From Pseudomonadota bacterium (GTDB taxonomy: Bacteria; Bdellovibrionota; Bacteriovoracia; Bacteriovoracales; Bacteriovoracaceae): a stretch of 64,000 nt of DNA. The notes below the pieces were generated by a model. The model was not told the origin of the DNA. It searched no databases and saw only the letters and a program-made list of their open reading frames with translations. The translations under genes and the position numbers were made by a program. Location of the stretch: assembly GCA_027488375.1 (NCBI GenBank), contig JAIYBW010000004.1, forward strand, positions 682,001 to 746,000. Reading direction: 5' to 3'. Below, piece by piece: positions 28,421 through 37,605 of the stretch; the first letter of the stretch is position 1; each line of letters starts with the position of its first letter.

Positions 28421-29248
28421 ATGAAAGACGAACTCCGCATCCATGTCACAAGACCAAGACTTAAAATTAATTGGGAATCACCTAGGCATTTGCTATTGTC
28501 TGGAGGATTTAATTCTTTAAAAAAAGATTATGCTCCCATAGGACACTTTACAGTAGAGATTAAAAGCTCACTCCCCCATCGGTATGGCATACAGCATGTC
28601 ATAACAGGAATGGAGCGAGAAAACAAAGAAGAAAGTACTAAAGTTGTGTGGAAAAAAAAGTTAGGTTTAGGCTCTATGACCTATGCTTTTAAAGGTGCGC
28701 TCACGACCTTTGAAAAATCCTACCATGATCTTCTGGCCTCAGAAGCTGAGGGCCGCCTCAAAACTCTTGTTGTTCCGACAACACCAGAAATCAGCTCGAG
28801 ACTTTTTGATTTTCTAGACCGTTGGATTCAACATGGCTCTTACACTATTTATGGTGGACACAAGGACGCTCTTCGCGGCGAGGGGGCCGGGTGTGCAGAT
28901 TTTGCCATGGCCTGCTTTGAACTTGCGACAGGATATCAATTAGAAGATTGGTGTATCAATCTCTCTATTCCTAAAAAATTTATCGGAGATGATAATCATC
29001 AAGTGAGTCTTGCTCATTTATTCCTGGCCTCACATTGGGAAGATTCAGGTGAAAAATTAAAACTTAAAACGGCCGATACAGATCTGGCCTTTGAATGGAT
29101 TAAGCAAAGAGCAGGTGCCAATCAAGAGTTTATCTATCGAGATCATTTAAACCGCACCTTTCAAATGGAAATCCCAGACTTTACCTACCGCTATCCGACT
29201 CAAAAGAGTGAGGAAGAAATTTGGAAAACAATTTGTCCAACCACTTAA
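28421..29248 (+). CDS. Unknown protein, possible papain-like fold
   Basis: The 275-residue, apparently cytoplasmic protein is not one I recognise. A His in an IGHFTVEI context (about 42) and a Cys in GAGCADFAMACF (about 158) recall the His-then-Cys order of circularly permuted papain-like (LRAT/YiiX) enzymes; this is only a suggestion. It begins 11 bp after the OsmC-YcaO gene, without a clear ribosome site, and is followed 40 bp later by ispA, so the three may be one operon. Confidence 0.65.
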   Translation: MKDELRIHVTRPRLKINWESPRHLLLSGGFNSLKKDYAPIGHFTVEIKSSLPHRYGIQHVITGMERENKEESTKVVWKKKLGLGSMTYAFKGALTTFEKSYHDLLASEAEGRLKTLVVPTTPEISSRLFDFLDRWIQHGSYTIYGGHKDALRGEGAGCADFAMACFELATGYQLEDWCINLSIPKKFIGDDNHQVSLAHLFLASHWEDSGEKLKLKTADTDLAFEWIKQRAGANQEFIYRDHLNRTFQMEIPDFTYRYPTQKSEEEIWKTICPTT

Positions 29249-29288
29249 TCTTTGACGACGCCCGCATCTCAGCATAAAACTGATAAAT

Positions 29289-30197
29289 ATGACTTCCCAA
29301 GAAACGCGCGACACATTTGAAAGGTTTCTCCATCAGAAAATTGATGAGTATTTCCCTGCTCTCAATGAAATCAATCATGCCGTTCGCTATTCCTTACTCG
29401 CTCCAGGTAAAAGGATTCGTCCTTTTTTAACCCTGGCCTTATGCGATTTTTTCCAAGGAAACTTGGAAGTCGCTTTAAGATGTGGCGTCGCGATCGAAAT
29501 GATTCATTGTTACTCCCTTATTCATGATGATTTACCGGCCATGGATAATGATGACTTCAGGAGAGGCCAGCCGAGTTGCCATAAAAAATTTAGTGAATCA
29601 ACAGCGATCCTCGCTGGAGATGCTCTTTTAACGATGGCCCCCCTTTTTCTGCTGAAAGAACTTCCTCATCATTGTTCTCCAGAGCGAGCGATTGAGCTCA
29701 CTCAGCTGCTTTTGAGTTCAAGTAGTCATGAGGGCATGATTCAGGGACAAATGATGGATATTGAGCAAGAGGCCAAGGAGCACAGCAATTCGGCCTCCCA
29801 AGATCTAGAGACATTAAAAAAGATTCATGCACTTAAGACGGGTGAGCTTTTCACTTTTTCTTGTCTCGCCGGACTTTATTCATCTCCAGATGATTCATTC
29901 ATCAATCTCAAAAAAGAATTCGTTCTCCAATTCTCAAAGAGACTTGGACTCTGCTTCCAAATCATTGATGACATCTTAGATGAGTCTTCAGCCTTTGAAG
30001 ATTTGGGAAAAACTCCTGGGAAAGATAAAGATTCTGGGAAATTAACTTACGTCAAATTTTTTGGATTAGAGGGAGCAAAGAAAGAAGCCCATGCTCTGCT
30101 CAATCAACTAGAAGAATCTCTTCAAGCTGAATCCTCAGTAAATAAAACAGCTCTCATCAAAACCGTCATTTCAGATCTTCGAAAAAAAATCGCCTAA
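29289..30197 (+). CDS. ispA: Polyprenyl (farnesyl/geranyl) diphosphate synthase
   Basis: The 302-residue short-chain prenyl transferase has both Asp-rich motifs: DDLPAMDNDDFRRG (first, with the two-residue insertion typical of bacterial type II FPP synthases) and DDILDE (second). GKRIRPF and KTGELFTFS are also conserved. It condenses IPP with DMAPP and GPP for quinone, undecaprenyl and isoprenoid synthesis. There is no ribosome site of note. It is probably co-transcribed with the two genes upstream. Confidence 0.93.
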   Translation: MTSQETRDTFERFLHQKIDEYFPALNEINHAVRYSLLAPGKRIRPFLTLALCDFFQGNLEVALRCGVAIEMIHCYSLIHDDLPAMDNDDFRRGQPSCHKKFSESTAILAGDALLTMAPLFLLKELPHHCSPERAIELTQLLLSSSSHEGMIQGQMMDIEQEAKEHSNSASQDLETLKKIHALKTGELFTFSCLAGLYSSPDDSFINLKKEFVLQFSKRLGLCFQIIDDILDESSAFEDLGKTPGKDKDSGKLTYVKFFGLEGAKKEAHALLNQLEESLQAESSVNKTALIKTVISDLRKKIA

Positions 30198-30311
30198 ATC
30201 TTTGACACCCCTTAAAGAGTTTACTCATTTGGGATTAAACCCATGAACCTTTTTTAGAAATCCACTAAACTCTAGAAAAACATGATTCATCCCCAACTTA
30301 AGGAGTACAAA

Positions 30312-30641
30312 ATGAAAAAATTAATTTCACTCATCGGTCTTTCACTTATGCTAACAAACGTGGCTTTTGCTCAAGATCTTGTGACATGTGCAGATGTAAA
30401 AAAGCATGGTCAGGAAATTCTTTTTAAAACAATGGAAGAAAGAGCTGCTTTTGAAAATAAACTAGTTAAGAAGATTGTTGATCGAGCAGCTGAGGAAGGG
30501 CGTCTTTCACAATTTGAAAGAGATAGATTACTTTCAGATGCAAAACTTGAAATCCTTGATAGAAACCTAGTCGAACTAAAAAGAATTGGAAAGTGTTTGG
30601 ATTTAGAACTTGCAGAACTCCAAGCACGAATTGGTCGATAA
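30312..30641 (+). CDS. Small exported helical protein
   Basis: The start at 30312 is chosen because AAGGAG lies 7 bp upstream and the product opens with a signal peptide (MKKLISLIGLSLMLTNVAFAQ). The mature protein, about 88 residues, is almost entirely helical and charged, with Cys near each end (VTCADV and GKCLDL) that could form a disulfide. Family unknown. A strong terminator follows at 30667. Confidence 0.72.
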   Translation: MKKLISLIGLSLMLTNVAFAQDLVTCADVKKHGQEILFKTMEERAAFENKLVKKIVDRAAEEGRLSQFERDRLLSDAKLEILDRNLVELKRIGKCLDLELAELQARIGR

Positions 30642-30666
30642 GACTTACTGAAAAAAGTCTCTATTA

Positions 30667-30695
30667 AAAGCCGGCCCTTAGGCCGGCTTTTTTAT
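30667..30695 (+). terminator. Rho-independent terminator
   Basis: GC-rich stem AAAGCCGGCC/GGCCGGCTTT with a four-base loop is followed by a T-run, 25 bp after the stop of the small helical protein. Confidence 0.93.
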
Positions 30696-30880
30696 TTTAT
30701 CCCCTAAAATAATTGGCAATCTTCAATATAGACCTCTCCATATAGTTGATCATTCTAGTTATTACTTCGTAATATTAATCTCTTAGAATTATCTTCATGA
30801 GAAAAATAAACTCTTTTATTGCCTTATGATTTTAGGGTTAGGATGATCTTAGTAAGATTTATTTATTGAGAGGAGGATCT

Positions 30881-31705
30881 ATGTCTTTAAAGAGTTTAAA
30901 GCTGGCCCTAATAGCTGGCTTTATTTTAGCTTTTTCAAATGCTTTTGCAGCAGTCACCATTAGCTGTGCGAACCCAACTGCTGGATACAACGTTTCTAGT
31001 TCAAGTGCTAACAACGTTCCAGTTGGACAGTGTTATAGAAATACAGTGGGAGAATGTCTTTATAATACAGCTAATCCTGCTACGGCCAATGGTGGAGCAT
31101 GGAATACAGGATGTCCGGCCAATGTTGCTGGAGCTGACTGTTGCCGCTGGAATCCACCTGCTCCTGGAAAAAGTGGTGAATGTTGTAAGGCGAAGCCAAA
31201 TGCAAATCCATCATATGACTGTTCAATGCCACTCCTAAACTTTGGGAATCCTCCACATCCACAGGGTCACCCACAAGGTCAAGCTGCTGCCTATAACCGC
31301 TGCGTTCAAGTCAACGCTGGAGCTTCTTGTCAGTGGAATAGCGCTAACAAAGAAAAATGTTGTGCTGATGGAATCCCAGGTTGTGGCCAGGCCAATGCTT
31401 GCCCTCCTCCTGCAGTTTCAGTTTCATACCCATTTCAACAATTGGCGACAAATCCAGCTTACGCTGCTCTCTATGCAAGATGTAAACAGGCCGCTGGTCA
31501 GTCGGGAAATCCTCAAGCTTACAAGTGCTGCGTAACTCTACCACCAGCTGATCCGTGTAAAGAGAGAGGTCTTCAGGCTGTGAATGGTGCCGCTTTCAAT
31601 ATCCAAAATGGTGTTCTTTGCTGTAACTCTGATAAGCCTCGTGAGACGATGATGAGTGGTAAAAAAGTTTGTTGTGAAGTGATTAAAACAAACGCTGCTC
31701 CATAA
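30881..31705 (+). CDS. Secreted cysteine-rich protein with repeated Cys-Cys pairs
   Basis: The start at 30881 is set by GAGGAGGA upstream and yields the signal peptide MSLKSLKLALIAGFILAFSNAFA. The mature protein (about 250 residues) has more than 20 Cys, many as adjacent pairs: DCCRW, GECCKA, EKCCAD, KCCVT, LCCNS and KVCCEV. Pro, Asn, Gly and Ala are abundant and charge is low. This points to a disulfide-locked extracellular or surface protein with a loosely repeated unit. I recognise no family. A strong terminator follows. Confidence 0.75.
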   Translation: MSLKSLKLALIAGFILAFSNAFAAVTISCANPTAGYNVSSSSANNVPVGQCYRNTVGECLYNTANPATANGGAWNTGCPANVAGADCCRWNPPAPGKSGECCKAKPNANPSYDCSMPLLNFGNPPHPQGHPQGQAAAYNRCVQVNAGASCQWNSANKEKCCADGIPGCGQANACPPPAVSVSYPFQQLATNPAYAALYARCKQAAGQSGNPQAYKCCVTLPPADPCKERGLQAVNGAAFNIQNGVLCCNSDKPRETMMSGKKVCCEVIKTNAAP

Positions 31706-31720
31706 TTTTCTGAAAAAAAT

Positions 31721-31754
31721 AAGCCTCCAAGGTTTTCCTTGGAGGCTTTTTTTA
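31721..31754 (+). terminator. Rho-independent terminator
   Basis: Perfect stem GCCTCCAAGG/CCTTGGAGGC with a TTTT loop and a T-run, 16 bp after the Cys-rich gene and just before the convergent gene ending at 31768. Confidence 0.93.
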
Positions 31755-31767
31755 TGTCATCAATTCT

Positions 31768-32598
31768 TTATTTTCCAAATGCTCCACGAACTTTGTACTG
31801 AATGGTTCTTGGATTTGTCACAAATCCCAAAGCTTCATGCTCTCTACGATCCAGATCTAGTTTTGAATCTTTGATACAGCTTTTTTCAAGATCTTGAACT
31901 GTAAGGCTACTTAACTGTAATTTATTTTTAATACAAGTTGCTTCACCTTCAGTATTGGCCGCAGCGAGAACCACAACAAGACCTGGAGATGGAGCTTCAA
32001 AACCTCTATCTTGATAAGACTCAAGAACTTCTTGAGAAAGCTCAGAACTAAAGACCGAGCATGCTCTAATCGCTAACGTTTTAATGCTTGAATATGAGGT
32101 CAGTGTAGATACACACTGGAACTGAGTTTTGCTTTTGATACGGTTACAGTGATTAATAATGTCATTATCAATGCTGTAGCTATCTTTAATAACTTCTACA
32201 CATGCAGAGCTTGGTTGGATGAGTCCTAAGTCAATTTTGAGCTCAAGGGTTTTTCTTTCAGAGATTTCTGAACAACGGACTTGAACATTTTCAAAGCTAC
32301 ATTCCATTTCTTCTCCAAGATCTTTACATTCGGCTTCAGGCAAAATGAGATCCTCAACACTAAAGCTACCAGGTCGACAAATACTCCCTAAAGATTCACC
32401 TATGGCAGATTTCGCTAAAATCTTAGCTTCTTTTTTAGCTTTCATTTTTTTTAATAAAAAACCTTTTTTGGCCGCAGAGGCCGATGAGTTTAAGGTTATG
32501 GAAAGATCACCGCCAAGGCTTTCAACCTCAAGAATCTCAACTTGAGCGAGGGCGGAAAAAGAAACAAAAGCCGAAAGTGCGAGCACAGCTAATTTCAT
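31768..32598 (-). CDS. Exported protein, unknown
   Basis: The start at 32598 has AAGGAGA upstream and gives the signal peptide MKLAVLALSAFVSFSALAQ. The mature protein (about 257 residues) carries around ten Cys in a scattered pattern, likely forming periplasmic disulfides, and a repeated theme of short helices ending in Cys (ASACVEVIK, NHCNRIKSK, QCVSTL, RACSVFSSEL, ATCIKNKL, KSCIKDS). No known domain is visible. Confidence 0.72.
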   Translation of the reverse strand: MKLAVLALSAFVSFSALAQVEILEVESLGGDLSITLNSSASAAKKGFLLKKMKAKKEAKILAKSAIGESLGSICRPGSFSVEDLILPEAECKDLGEEMECSFENVQVRCSEISERKTLELKIDLGLIQPSSACVEVIKDSYSIDNDIINHCNRIKSKTQFQCVSTLTSYSSIKTLAIRACSVFSSELSQEVLESYQDRGFEAPSPGLVVVLAAANTEGEATCIKNKLQLSSLTVQDLEKSCIKDSKLDLDRREHEALGFVTNPRTIQYKVRGAFGK

Positions 32599-32824
32599 GG
32601 TGATCTCCTTGTAGTTAATTTTTTTCATAAACTCATACAAACCACATGCCAAAAAGTTGAAATCAATCAAGTTCAAAGAAAACAATGAATTACCAAAAAA
32701 TAATGATCATGAGTGTTTAAAAATTAAACATTAGCGCTGTAAAGAATCTCGACAAGATAATCTTTGAGCAGAAAAAATTACTATAACCCCAGTTGAGGCT
32801 CAAATTCATTGATACTCTTTTAAT

Positions 32825-33457
32825 ATGAAAAATTTATTATTTGCCTCTCTCCTTTGTTTTTCAACTTTTTCTTTTGCAGGCCCTGACAAAGGGGTCATGA
32901 GAGCAACACTTTCAGTGAATGAAAGTTTTAACATCAATAAACTTGATCAAGTGGGCAGCACGCTCAAGAACTCAAAAAATGGAGACATCCTCCGCCATCA
33001 TTGCCAGAAGAGAGATAAGGCCGGTGAATGTGAAGAGATTATTCACGTTCTCACCACAGATAATAAAGATCTTGTCCTTCATGACAGAAAGCACTTAAAA
33101 ATTAATCAGGATGTTTCTTTTATTAAAACGAGGCTCGACTTTACCTTTCGGGAATCCCTACTAAACTTTACGGACTTTGATCCGATCTATCGCAGGAGTG
33201 CGGGAGATTTCACAGGTTATCTTGGGATGAGTTGCATCTATGAACCGAAAACTTGTGGACTACTTGTCCTCCTCCCGATCTCAATTGCCGCTGACCTTGT
33301 CATGATGCCTATAGATATTGCAGTAAACGAAACGCAAAGATTTAAGACCAGAAAAAAAGCTCAGTTCTTTATTGAAAATCTTAAGAGTGATGAAGATATG
33401 ATCGAATTAAAAAATAGAGCCTTCTTGTCTCTCCTTAAAGGACTGTCGCAATTCTAG
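32825..33457 (+). CDS. Exported protein, unknown
   Basis: The 210-residue protein has a signal peptide (MKNLLFASLLCFSTFSFAGP). A short hydrophobic segment near 145-165 (CGLLVLLPISIAADLVMMPIDIAVNE) could be a second membrane-interacting stretch. This resembles the central hydrophobic segment of the protein at 58297. No clear ribosome site is seen. Confidence 0.68.
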   Translation: MKNLLFASLLCFSTFSFAGPDKGVMRATLSVNESFNINKLDQVGSTLKNSKNGDILRHHCQKRDKAGECEEIIHVLTTDNKDLVLHDRKHLKINQDVSFIKTRLDFTFRESLLNFTDFDPIYRRSAGDFTGYLGMSCIYEPKTCGLLVLLPISIAADLVMMPIDIAVNETQRFKTRKKAQFFIENLKSDEDMIELKNRAFLSLLKGLSQF

Positions 33458-33477
33458 GTTTTAGTGATTCATAATTA

Positions 33478-33508
33478 TTGGCGCCAAAGAATTCTTCCTC
33501 GGCGCCAA
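33478..33508. terminator. Hairpin between convergent genes
   Basis: TTGGCGCC ... GGCGCCAA arms (8 bp, 15-base loop) lie between the stops of the 32825 and 33515 genes. It may serve both strands; the T-tracts are poor. Confidence 0.5.
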
Positions 33509-33514
33509 CGACTT

Positions 33515-33928
33515 TCAGATATCAATATAGCGATATCCAGGAACAGATCTTTGAGTGTTTAGCCTTTGCAACTTATTAAAGTAAGTGGCGAAAGTCTCTT
33601 GGTAGTATTGATTGACGACACCAAAACGAAGAAAGGCTGAAGCTTCTTTAAGACCACTCTTTTTATCCCCCAAATCATGAAAGGAATTCATCAGGGCCAG
33701 TCTTACGTCAAGATAGTGGGGAGATATCAACTTCGCCTGATTGAGGCACTCAATCGCCTCCTCAGTCCTCAAGTGCTTCACGAGGAATAATCCAGCATTT
33801 AGTAACTGATCGGCATCCCGAAGATTGACTTCGCCACCGGACCCACAATGACGACGACAGGGATGTTCAGTATAGGCCATTACATTTAAGCTCAGCAGTA
33901 GAGACAGACTCAGGACAATTTTTTTCAT
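33515..33928 (-). CDS. Small exported TPR-like protein
   Basis: The 137-residue protein has AGGAGG before the ATG and a signal peptide (MKKIVLSLSLLLSLNVMA). One or two TPR-like helical repeats follow (ADQLLNAGLFLVKHLRTEEAIECLNQAKLI, LDVRLALMNSFHDLGDKKSGLKEASAFL). It probably mediates a periplasmic protein contact. Confidence 0.72.
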   Translation of the reverse strand: MKKIVLSLSLLLSLNVMAYTEHPCRRHCGSGGEVNLRDADQLLNAGLFLVKHLRTEEAIECLNQAKLISPHYLDVRLALMNSFHDLGDKKSGLKEASAFLRFGVVNQYYQETFATYFNKLQRLNTQRSVPGYRYIDI

Positions 33929-33951
33929 GATGAACCTCCTTTTTTAAAAAA

Positions 33952-34170
33952 TTAATTTATGCATTTAGTGGTTAAGAAATGATAGATCCTGCTGAAGCCA
34001 CTAAAATCTGTTATGCCGTTTATATCAAATTCTCCATGATGAGAGATGCCGGCATTATCTGTACAGTTTATCTGAATATCTTTGGGAAGCGCCTTGGCCT
34101 CACGAGAGGACCCAAAACTTAAAATATTATTTCCTACTTCTGATGATACAGATAAGACCTCCGGTGGCAT
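33952..34170 (-). CDS. Doubtful 72-codon ORF, possible gene fragment
   Basis: It has no ribosome site and no leader, but the sequence (EAKALPKDIQINCTDNAGISHHGEF) reads like a secreted domain. The minus-strand region 34171-34284 upstream is split between frames. This may be the 3' remnant of a broken exported protein rather than a functional gene. Confidence 0.3.
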   Translation of the reverse strand: MPPEVLSVSSEVGNNILSFGSSREAKALPKDIQINCTDNAGISHHGEFDINGITDFSGFSRIYHFLTTKCIN

Positions 34171-34284
34171 ACAAACCCAAACATAAAGTACAGATTATGA
34201 ACACAAAGCTTCTCCGTCACAATCCTTACTCCCGTTACACCAATGGCCCACAGGTACGGCAAGAACGGAGAAGCAATAGATTGA

Positions 34285-34635
34285 TTATTCAACTTCTAAA
34301 AATTTCCCTTGATCGGATGATTCATCAGCTGGAAGTTCTAAAAGATCATCATTTAGATCAACAACATTTTTTGGAGAAATGAGACTTTGATATGGAGACT
34401 GAATTATTTTTCCCCAGGGCACGCTCCACCCACTTCCACTACAGTAAAAATTAAAAATTTGACCGTTATATTCACATGAGACAGTAGATCCTGTTGATGA
34501 ATCTCTAGGACAGTTACCTAAATTTGCAGCGGCATTTGGATAGGCCGCTACAAAATCACTATGCGTACACACTTTTGCAGCAAATGCTTGAGAAGAAATA
34601 GTAAAGACTAGAAATGATGCAATTAATTTTTTCAT
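34285..34635 (-). CDS. Small exported Cys-containing protein
   Basis: The start at 34635 has a GGGGGA ribosome site and gives the signal peptide MKKLIASFLVFTISSQAFAAK. The 116-residue product has four Cys in the first half of the mature part (VCTHSDF, GNCPRD, SCEYNG, FYCSGSGW) and an acidic tail. Unknown family. An AAATTCCCCC element lies 36-45 bp upstream. Confidence 0.68.
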   Translation of the reverse strand: MKKLIASFLVFTISSQAFAAKVCTHSDFVAAYPNAAANLGNCPRDSSTGSTVSCEYNGQIFNFYCSGSGWSVPWGKIIQSPYQSLISPKNVVDLNDDLLELPADESSDQGKFLEVE

Positions 34636-34670
34636 AAGATTCCCCCTTGTTTCCTTGAACAAATAGTCTT

Positions 34671-34680
34671 GGGGGAATTT
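34671..34680 (-). promoter_or_regulatory. AAATTCCCCC element upstream of 34635
   Basis: The minus strand reads AAATTCCCCC, nearly identical to the element before the 1552-residue lipoprotein gene (46254-46265). It belongs to the shared upstream motif described in the findings. Confidence 0.35.
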
Positions 34681-34692
34681 AAAAAGATTCAT

Positions 34693-35069
34693 TTTTTTAA
34701 ATGTTTTTTAAAGAAACTCTTTCATTTCAATCAATTAATAAGAAGTCCTCGCTCATGCTGATTATTTTCACGACAACTCTAAATTCAAATCTGCCTTTTA
34801 TTTCATTCTTTTTTCATTTCTTAGCTAGAATTCACTTCAAACTAACAGCCCACCATCCCCACCACAACTGAGTTTTTACTTTTGCAATCAATTCGAGCTC
34901 ATTTTAGGCATTCTGACGGGACAAGAGGAGGTTCAGGAAAAGATCTTTCTATGACCTAATCTTCTGAAATCAGGAGAAAAGACATGTTTTTATGATTTTA
35001 AATTTATAGGCCTTAAATCCCTCCTTAACTTTTTGCCATGAACTGTTCCATCTAACAAAGGAGAGAGGA
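34693..35069. other. AT-rich intergenic region
   Basis: No gene is visible. It separates divergently transcribed exported-protein genes (34635 minus, 35070 plus). AAATCCCTCC at 35015-35024 matches the shared upstream element, preceded by a TTTATAG that could act as a -10. AAAGGAGAGAGG just before 35070 is the ribosome site. Confidence 0.55.
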
Positions 35070-37349
35070 ATGAAGTACGTTAGCTCACTAATTCTTGTGC
35101 TCACTGCAACCGCAGGTTATGCACAAGTTGAAGATCTCAAATTTGATGCCTCTAATTTACAACCACTTCAAATGGTGAATGCACCTAAATCAATCAAGGG
35201 TGTGCCAAAAGTCTTCAAGTTAACAAGTCCCGTTTCACCCGTTGCTAATGACGTGTCCTACCCAGAGGCCTTGGATGCTTCACATATTGAAGAGTCACTC
35301 GCCAATGCACTAGAGCTCAAAGATTTACCTCGGTTTGTCAGCGATGTCTCAGATCCTGGCTCGCCACTTGATATAACTCGGCATCAACCAAGAGTATGTC
35401 CTTCGCAAATGGTAGGTGCAGCCTTAAGAGGGACTTATGCTAGAGATTTTTTCGGGTTTAATTACTCCTTCCCTGGAACTGGCTCTTCGTGTGTCACTCA
35501 ACCATCTGATCCTCTCGGACTAGTGACCTGTGCACTTCCAAGCTCTACTCTTATTGCCTACCAAGTCTGTGACTATCATGAATCTGTTTCTGACAATGAG
35601 TGTGACGTTCTTAATACAGTTGCAGGCTATGGATCAACTCACGCTCTTCGCTACATGAGACTGGGTTCTGGTTCAGGCTATTGCCAAAAATTTACTAACT
35701 ACTCATTTGATGTTCTTCAAAGTATTGCTCGACGCCAGCTTGTCGCAATCGACAATCTAAAAGATATCAAAAGTGGTGAAAATTTCTCCTGTGCACGCAG
35801 AGTCGTGAGTGGAGTTGGGGAACTTTATTGCTGGGGTGATAATCAGTATGGCCAACTTGGTTTAGGAACTGTTGGTTATGCTTCTACTCATGCCATCAAG
35901 GTTAGACTTCCTGGTTCTGTAAAAGACTTCTCTGTTTCTTATGCCAATGTATGCGCTGTACTTGAAGCAGATAGTGCAAATCTAGCAGGATCCGTTTATT
36001 GCTGGGGTCGAAATGATGTCGGTCAACTTGGTCGTCCCATGTCTGAAGCTGCCAATGGGAAGCCACAAAAAATTACTCTTAGTTATATCGGGGCCTTGGA
36101 TTATGGAAGTGGAACCGGACACTACATGAGTCATGGTCCTCTCACTCCCTTTGCTTCAACCAATGAAAAGGTGAAACAAATATCAATCGGCGCTCAATTT
36201 ATTAATCCTCCCTCGGCATCAACCACCACTTGTACTGGCGGGCGTCGCCTGACTCCAGGATTCACTGGTTGCTTCGTCACTGAAAGCCGCACCATTGGAG
36301 CCTCTGAAGACAAAGTCTATTGTTGGGGCAACAATACCTACGGCCAGGTAGCTACCGGCCGCTCTCATAACTTTTGCGAGGTTGAGGGGGTAAAAATCAG
36401 ACAAGCCTTTTATCGCGACACTGCTTATTCGAGTACTCTCTCTTCAACTATGAGAAGTGCCATTCCAACTAGGACCTCTGGAGTTCGCTGGGCCGCCAAA
36501 AAGGTTCATGTGGCAGGAACAGTCATTTGTATCTTAGGGTCATCAAACGATTCAAATCTCAGTGGTAAAGTCCTTTGTGCGGGAGATGATTCTCAATCAA
36601 AAGGTATTATGGGAAGTCGTCATATTACAACCACTGTCCATAATTTTCCTCTGCCACTTTTTGTGGATGTGGCCACAACTTCTGGTTCAACTACCACCTA
36701 TTCTGTTCTCAAAGATGTGGATTCACTAAGTGCTAATGAAAAAATCATCTGTGCTCAGACTCATGAAGGCGGAAGTTCGGATCTCAGAGCTTGGAAACTT
36801 CCTTGCTGGGGTCAAGTACCAGGGATGAGAGGTAGCACTCCTGGAACACTTACCGTCAGAACTGCGGAAAATTTGAAAGTTGGTTCTGCTTTCGGTGGAG
36901 CACGTGCCACCGACCCTGTTGATGGTGTTCTTACTGCCTCAGTAGGTGATGGAATTATTTCGTTAACTCGCTTTGCTGGAATTGATACAGCAACAGGTCT
37001 CTACAATATTGGTGCCTATTTCATTGGATATGACCCTACAACGATGATGGGCTCTAGCTCTGCACATACGCTTGTCGGTGAGCTTACTCCCATGCATGAA
37101 GTAGGAGGTCGTATCAGTCCTTATTCAACTAGAGTTCAACAAGTGGCTTCAGGAACACTTAACACCGCCCATGAATGTCACATCCAAAGATCCCTTTCGA
37201 GCTCAGGCATTGTGGATAATGCTTACTGTGCTGGAGTGAATTTTAAAGGGCAGTTTGGTAATGGCCAATTGGACTTAGGAGGTTTCACCTCTACTGGGAC
37301 ATGGGTACCAAATCTATTTCCACTTCCAAGTATTCCAGTTATGTTTTAA
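35070..37349 (+). CDS. Secreted RCC1-repeat (beta-propeller-like) protein
   Basis: The 759-residue protein has a signal peptide (cut after GYAQ). From about residue 235 it has RCC1-type repeats: GENFSCARR...LYCWGDNQYGQLGLG, VYCWGRNDVGQLGR, VYCWGNNTYGQVATG, and a last one, AYCAGVNFKGQFGNG. The repeats alternate 'exposed Cys' strands with xCWGxNxxGQxG turns, so the blades are probably disulfide-linked. It is likely extracellular and a binding platform. The first 230 residues are unlike RCC1 and contain paired Cys. Confidence 0.85.
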   Translation: MKYVSSLILVLTATAGYAQVEDLKFDASNLQPLQMVNAPKSIKGVPKVFKLTSPVSPVANDVSYPEALDASHIEESLANALELKDLPRFVSDVSDPGSPLDITRHQPRVCPSQMVGAALRGTYARDFFGFNYSFPGTGSSCVTQPSDPLGLVTCALPSSTLIAYQVCDYHESVSDNECDVLNTVAGYGSTHALRYMRLGSGSGYCQKFTNYSFDVLQSIARRQLVAIDNLKDIKSGENFSCARRVVSGVGELYCWGDNQYGQLGLGTVGYASTHAIKVRLPGSVKDFSVSYANVCAVLEADSANLAGSVYCWGRNDVGQLGRPMSEAANGKPQKITLSYIGALDYGSGTGHYMSHGPLTPFASTNEKVKQISIGAQFINPPSASTTTCTGGRRLTPGFTGCFVTESRTIGASEDKVYCWGNNTYGQVATGRSHNFCEVEGVKIRQAFYRDTAYSSTLSSTMRSAIPTRTSGVRWAAKKVHVAGTVICILGSSNDSNLSGKVLCAGDDSQSKGIMGSRHITTTVHNFPLPLFVDVATTSGSTTTYSVLKDVDSLSANEKIICAQTHEGGSSDLRAWKLPCWGQVPGMRGSTPGTLTVRTAENLKVGSAFGGARATDPVDGVLTASVGDGIISLTRFAGIDTATGLYNIGAYFIGYDPTTMMGSSSAHTLVGELTPMHEVGGRISPYSTRVQQVASGTLNTAHECHIQRSLSSSGIVDNAYCAGVNFKGQFGNGQLDLGGFTSTGTWVPNLFPLPSIPVMF

Positions 37350-37363
37350 ACATCCATCTTTCC

Positions 37364-37386
37364 AAGGGGCGCCTCTGGCGCCCCTT
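37364..37386 (+). terminator. Terminator-like hairpin after the RCC1 gene
   Basis: Perfect stem AAGGGGCGCC/GGCGCCCCTT with a three-base loop, 15 bp after the stop, followed by a short pyrimidine run only. Confidence 0.7.
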
Positions 37387-37605
37387 CTTAAACTCACGCC
37401 CCCTCGAATGTTCTTGTCTGCAAGATTTTCTCGTCTATTTTGGGCCAAAGGCTCGGATCATATTTTTAACCCCCTCCCCTCTACCGAGCTCTAAGCTACT
37501 GATCTTATGAAGCTCTTATTGATTTTAATCATGAACACTCCCTAAACAGAAATCCCTTCTTATCTTTAACCTCATTAAGCTCAACTCAGAAAAAAAAGGA
37601 AGCAT

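Noticed and set aside
30939..31535. Other-frame ORFs within the Cys-rich gene
   Set aside because: They arise from the biased codon use of that gene; they lack leaders and ribosome sites.
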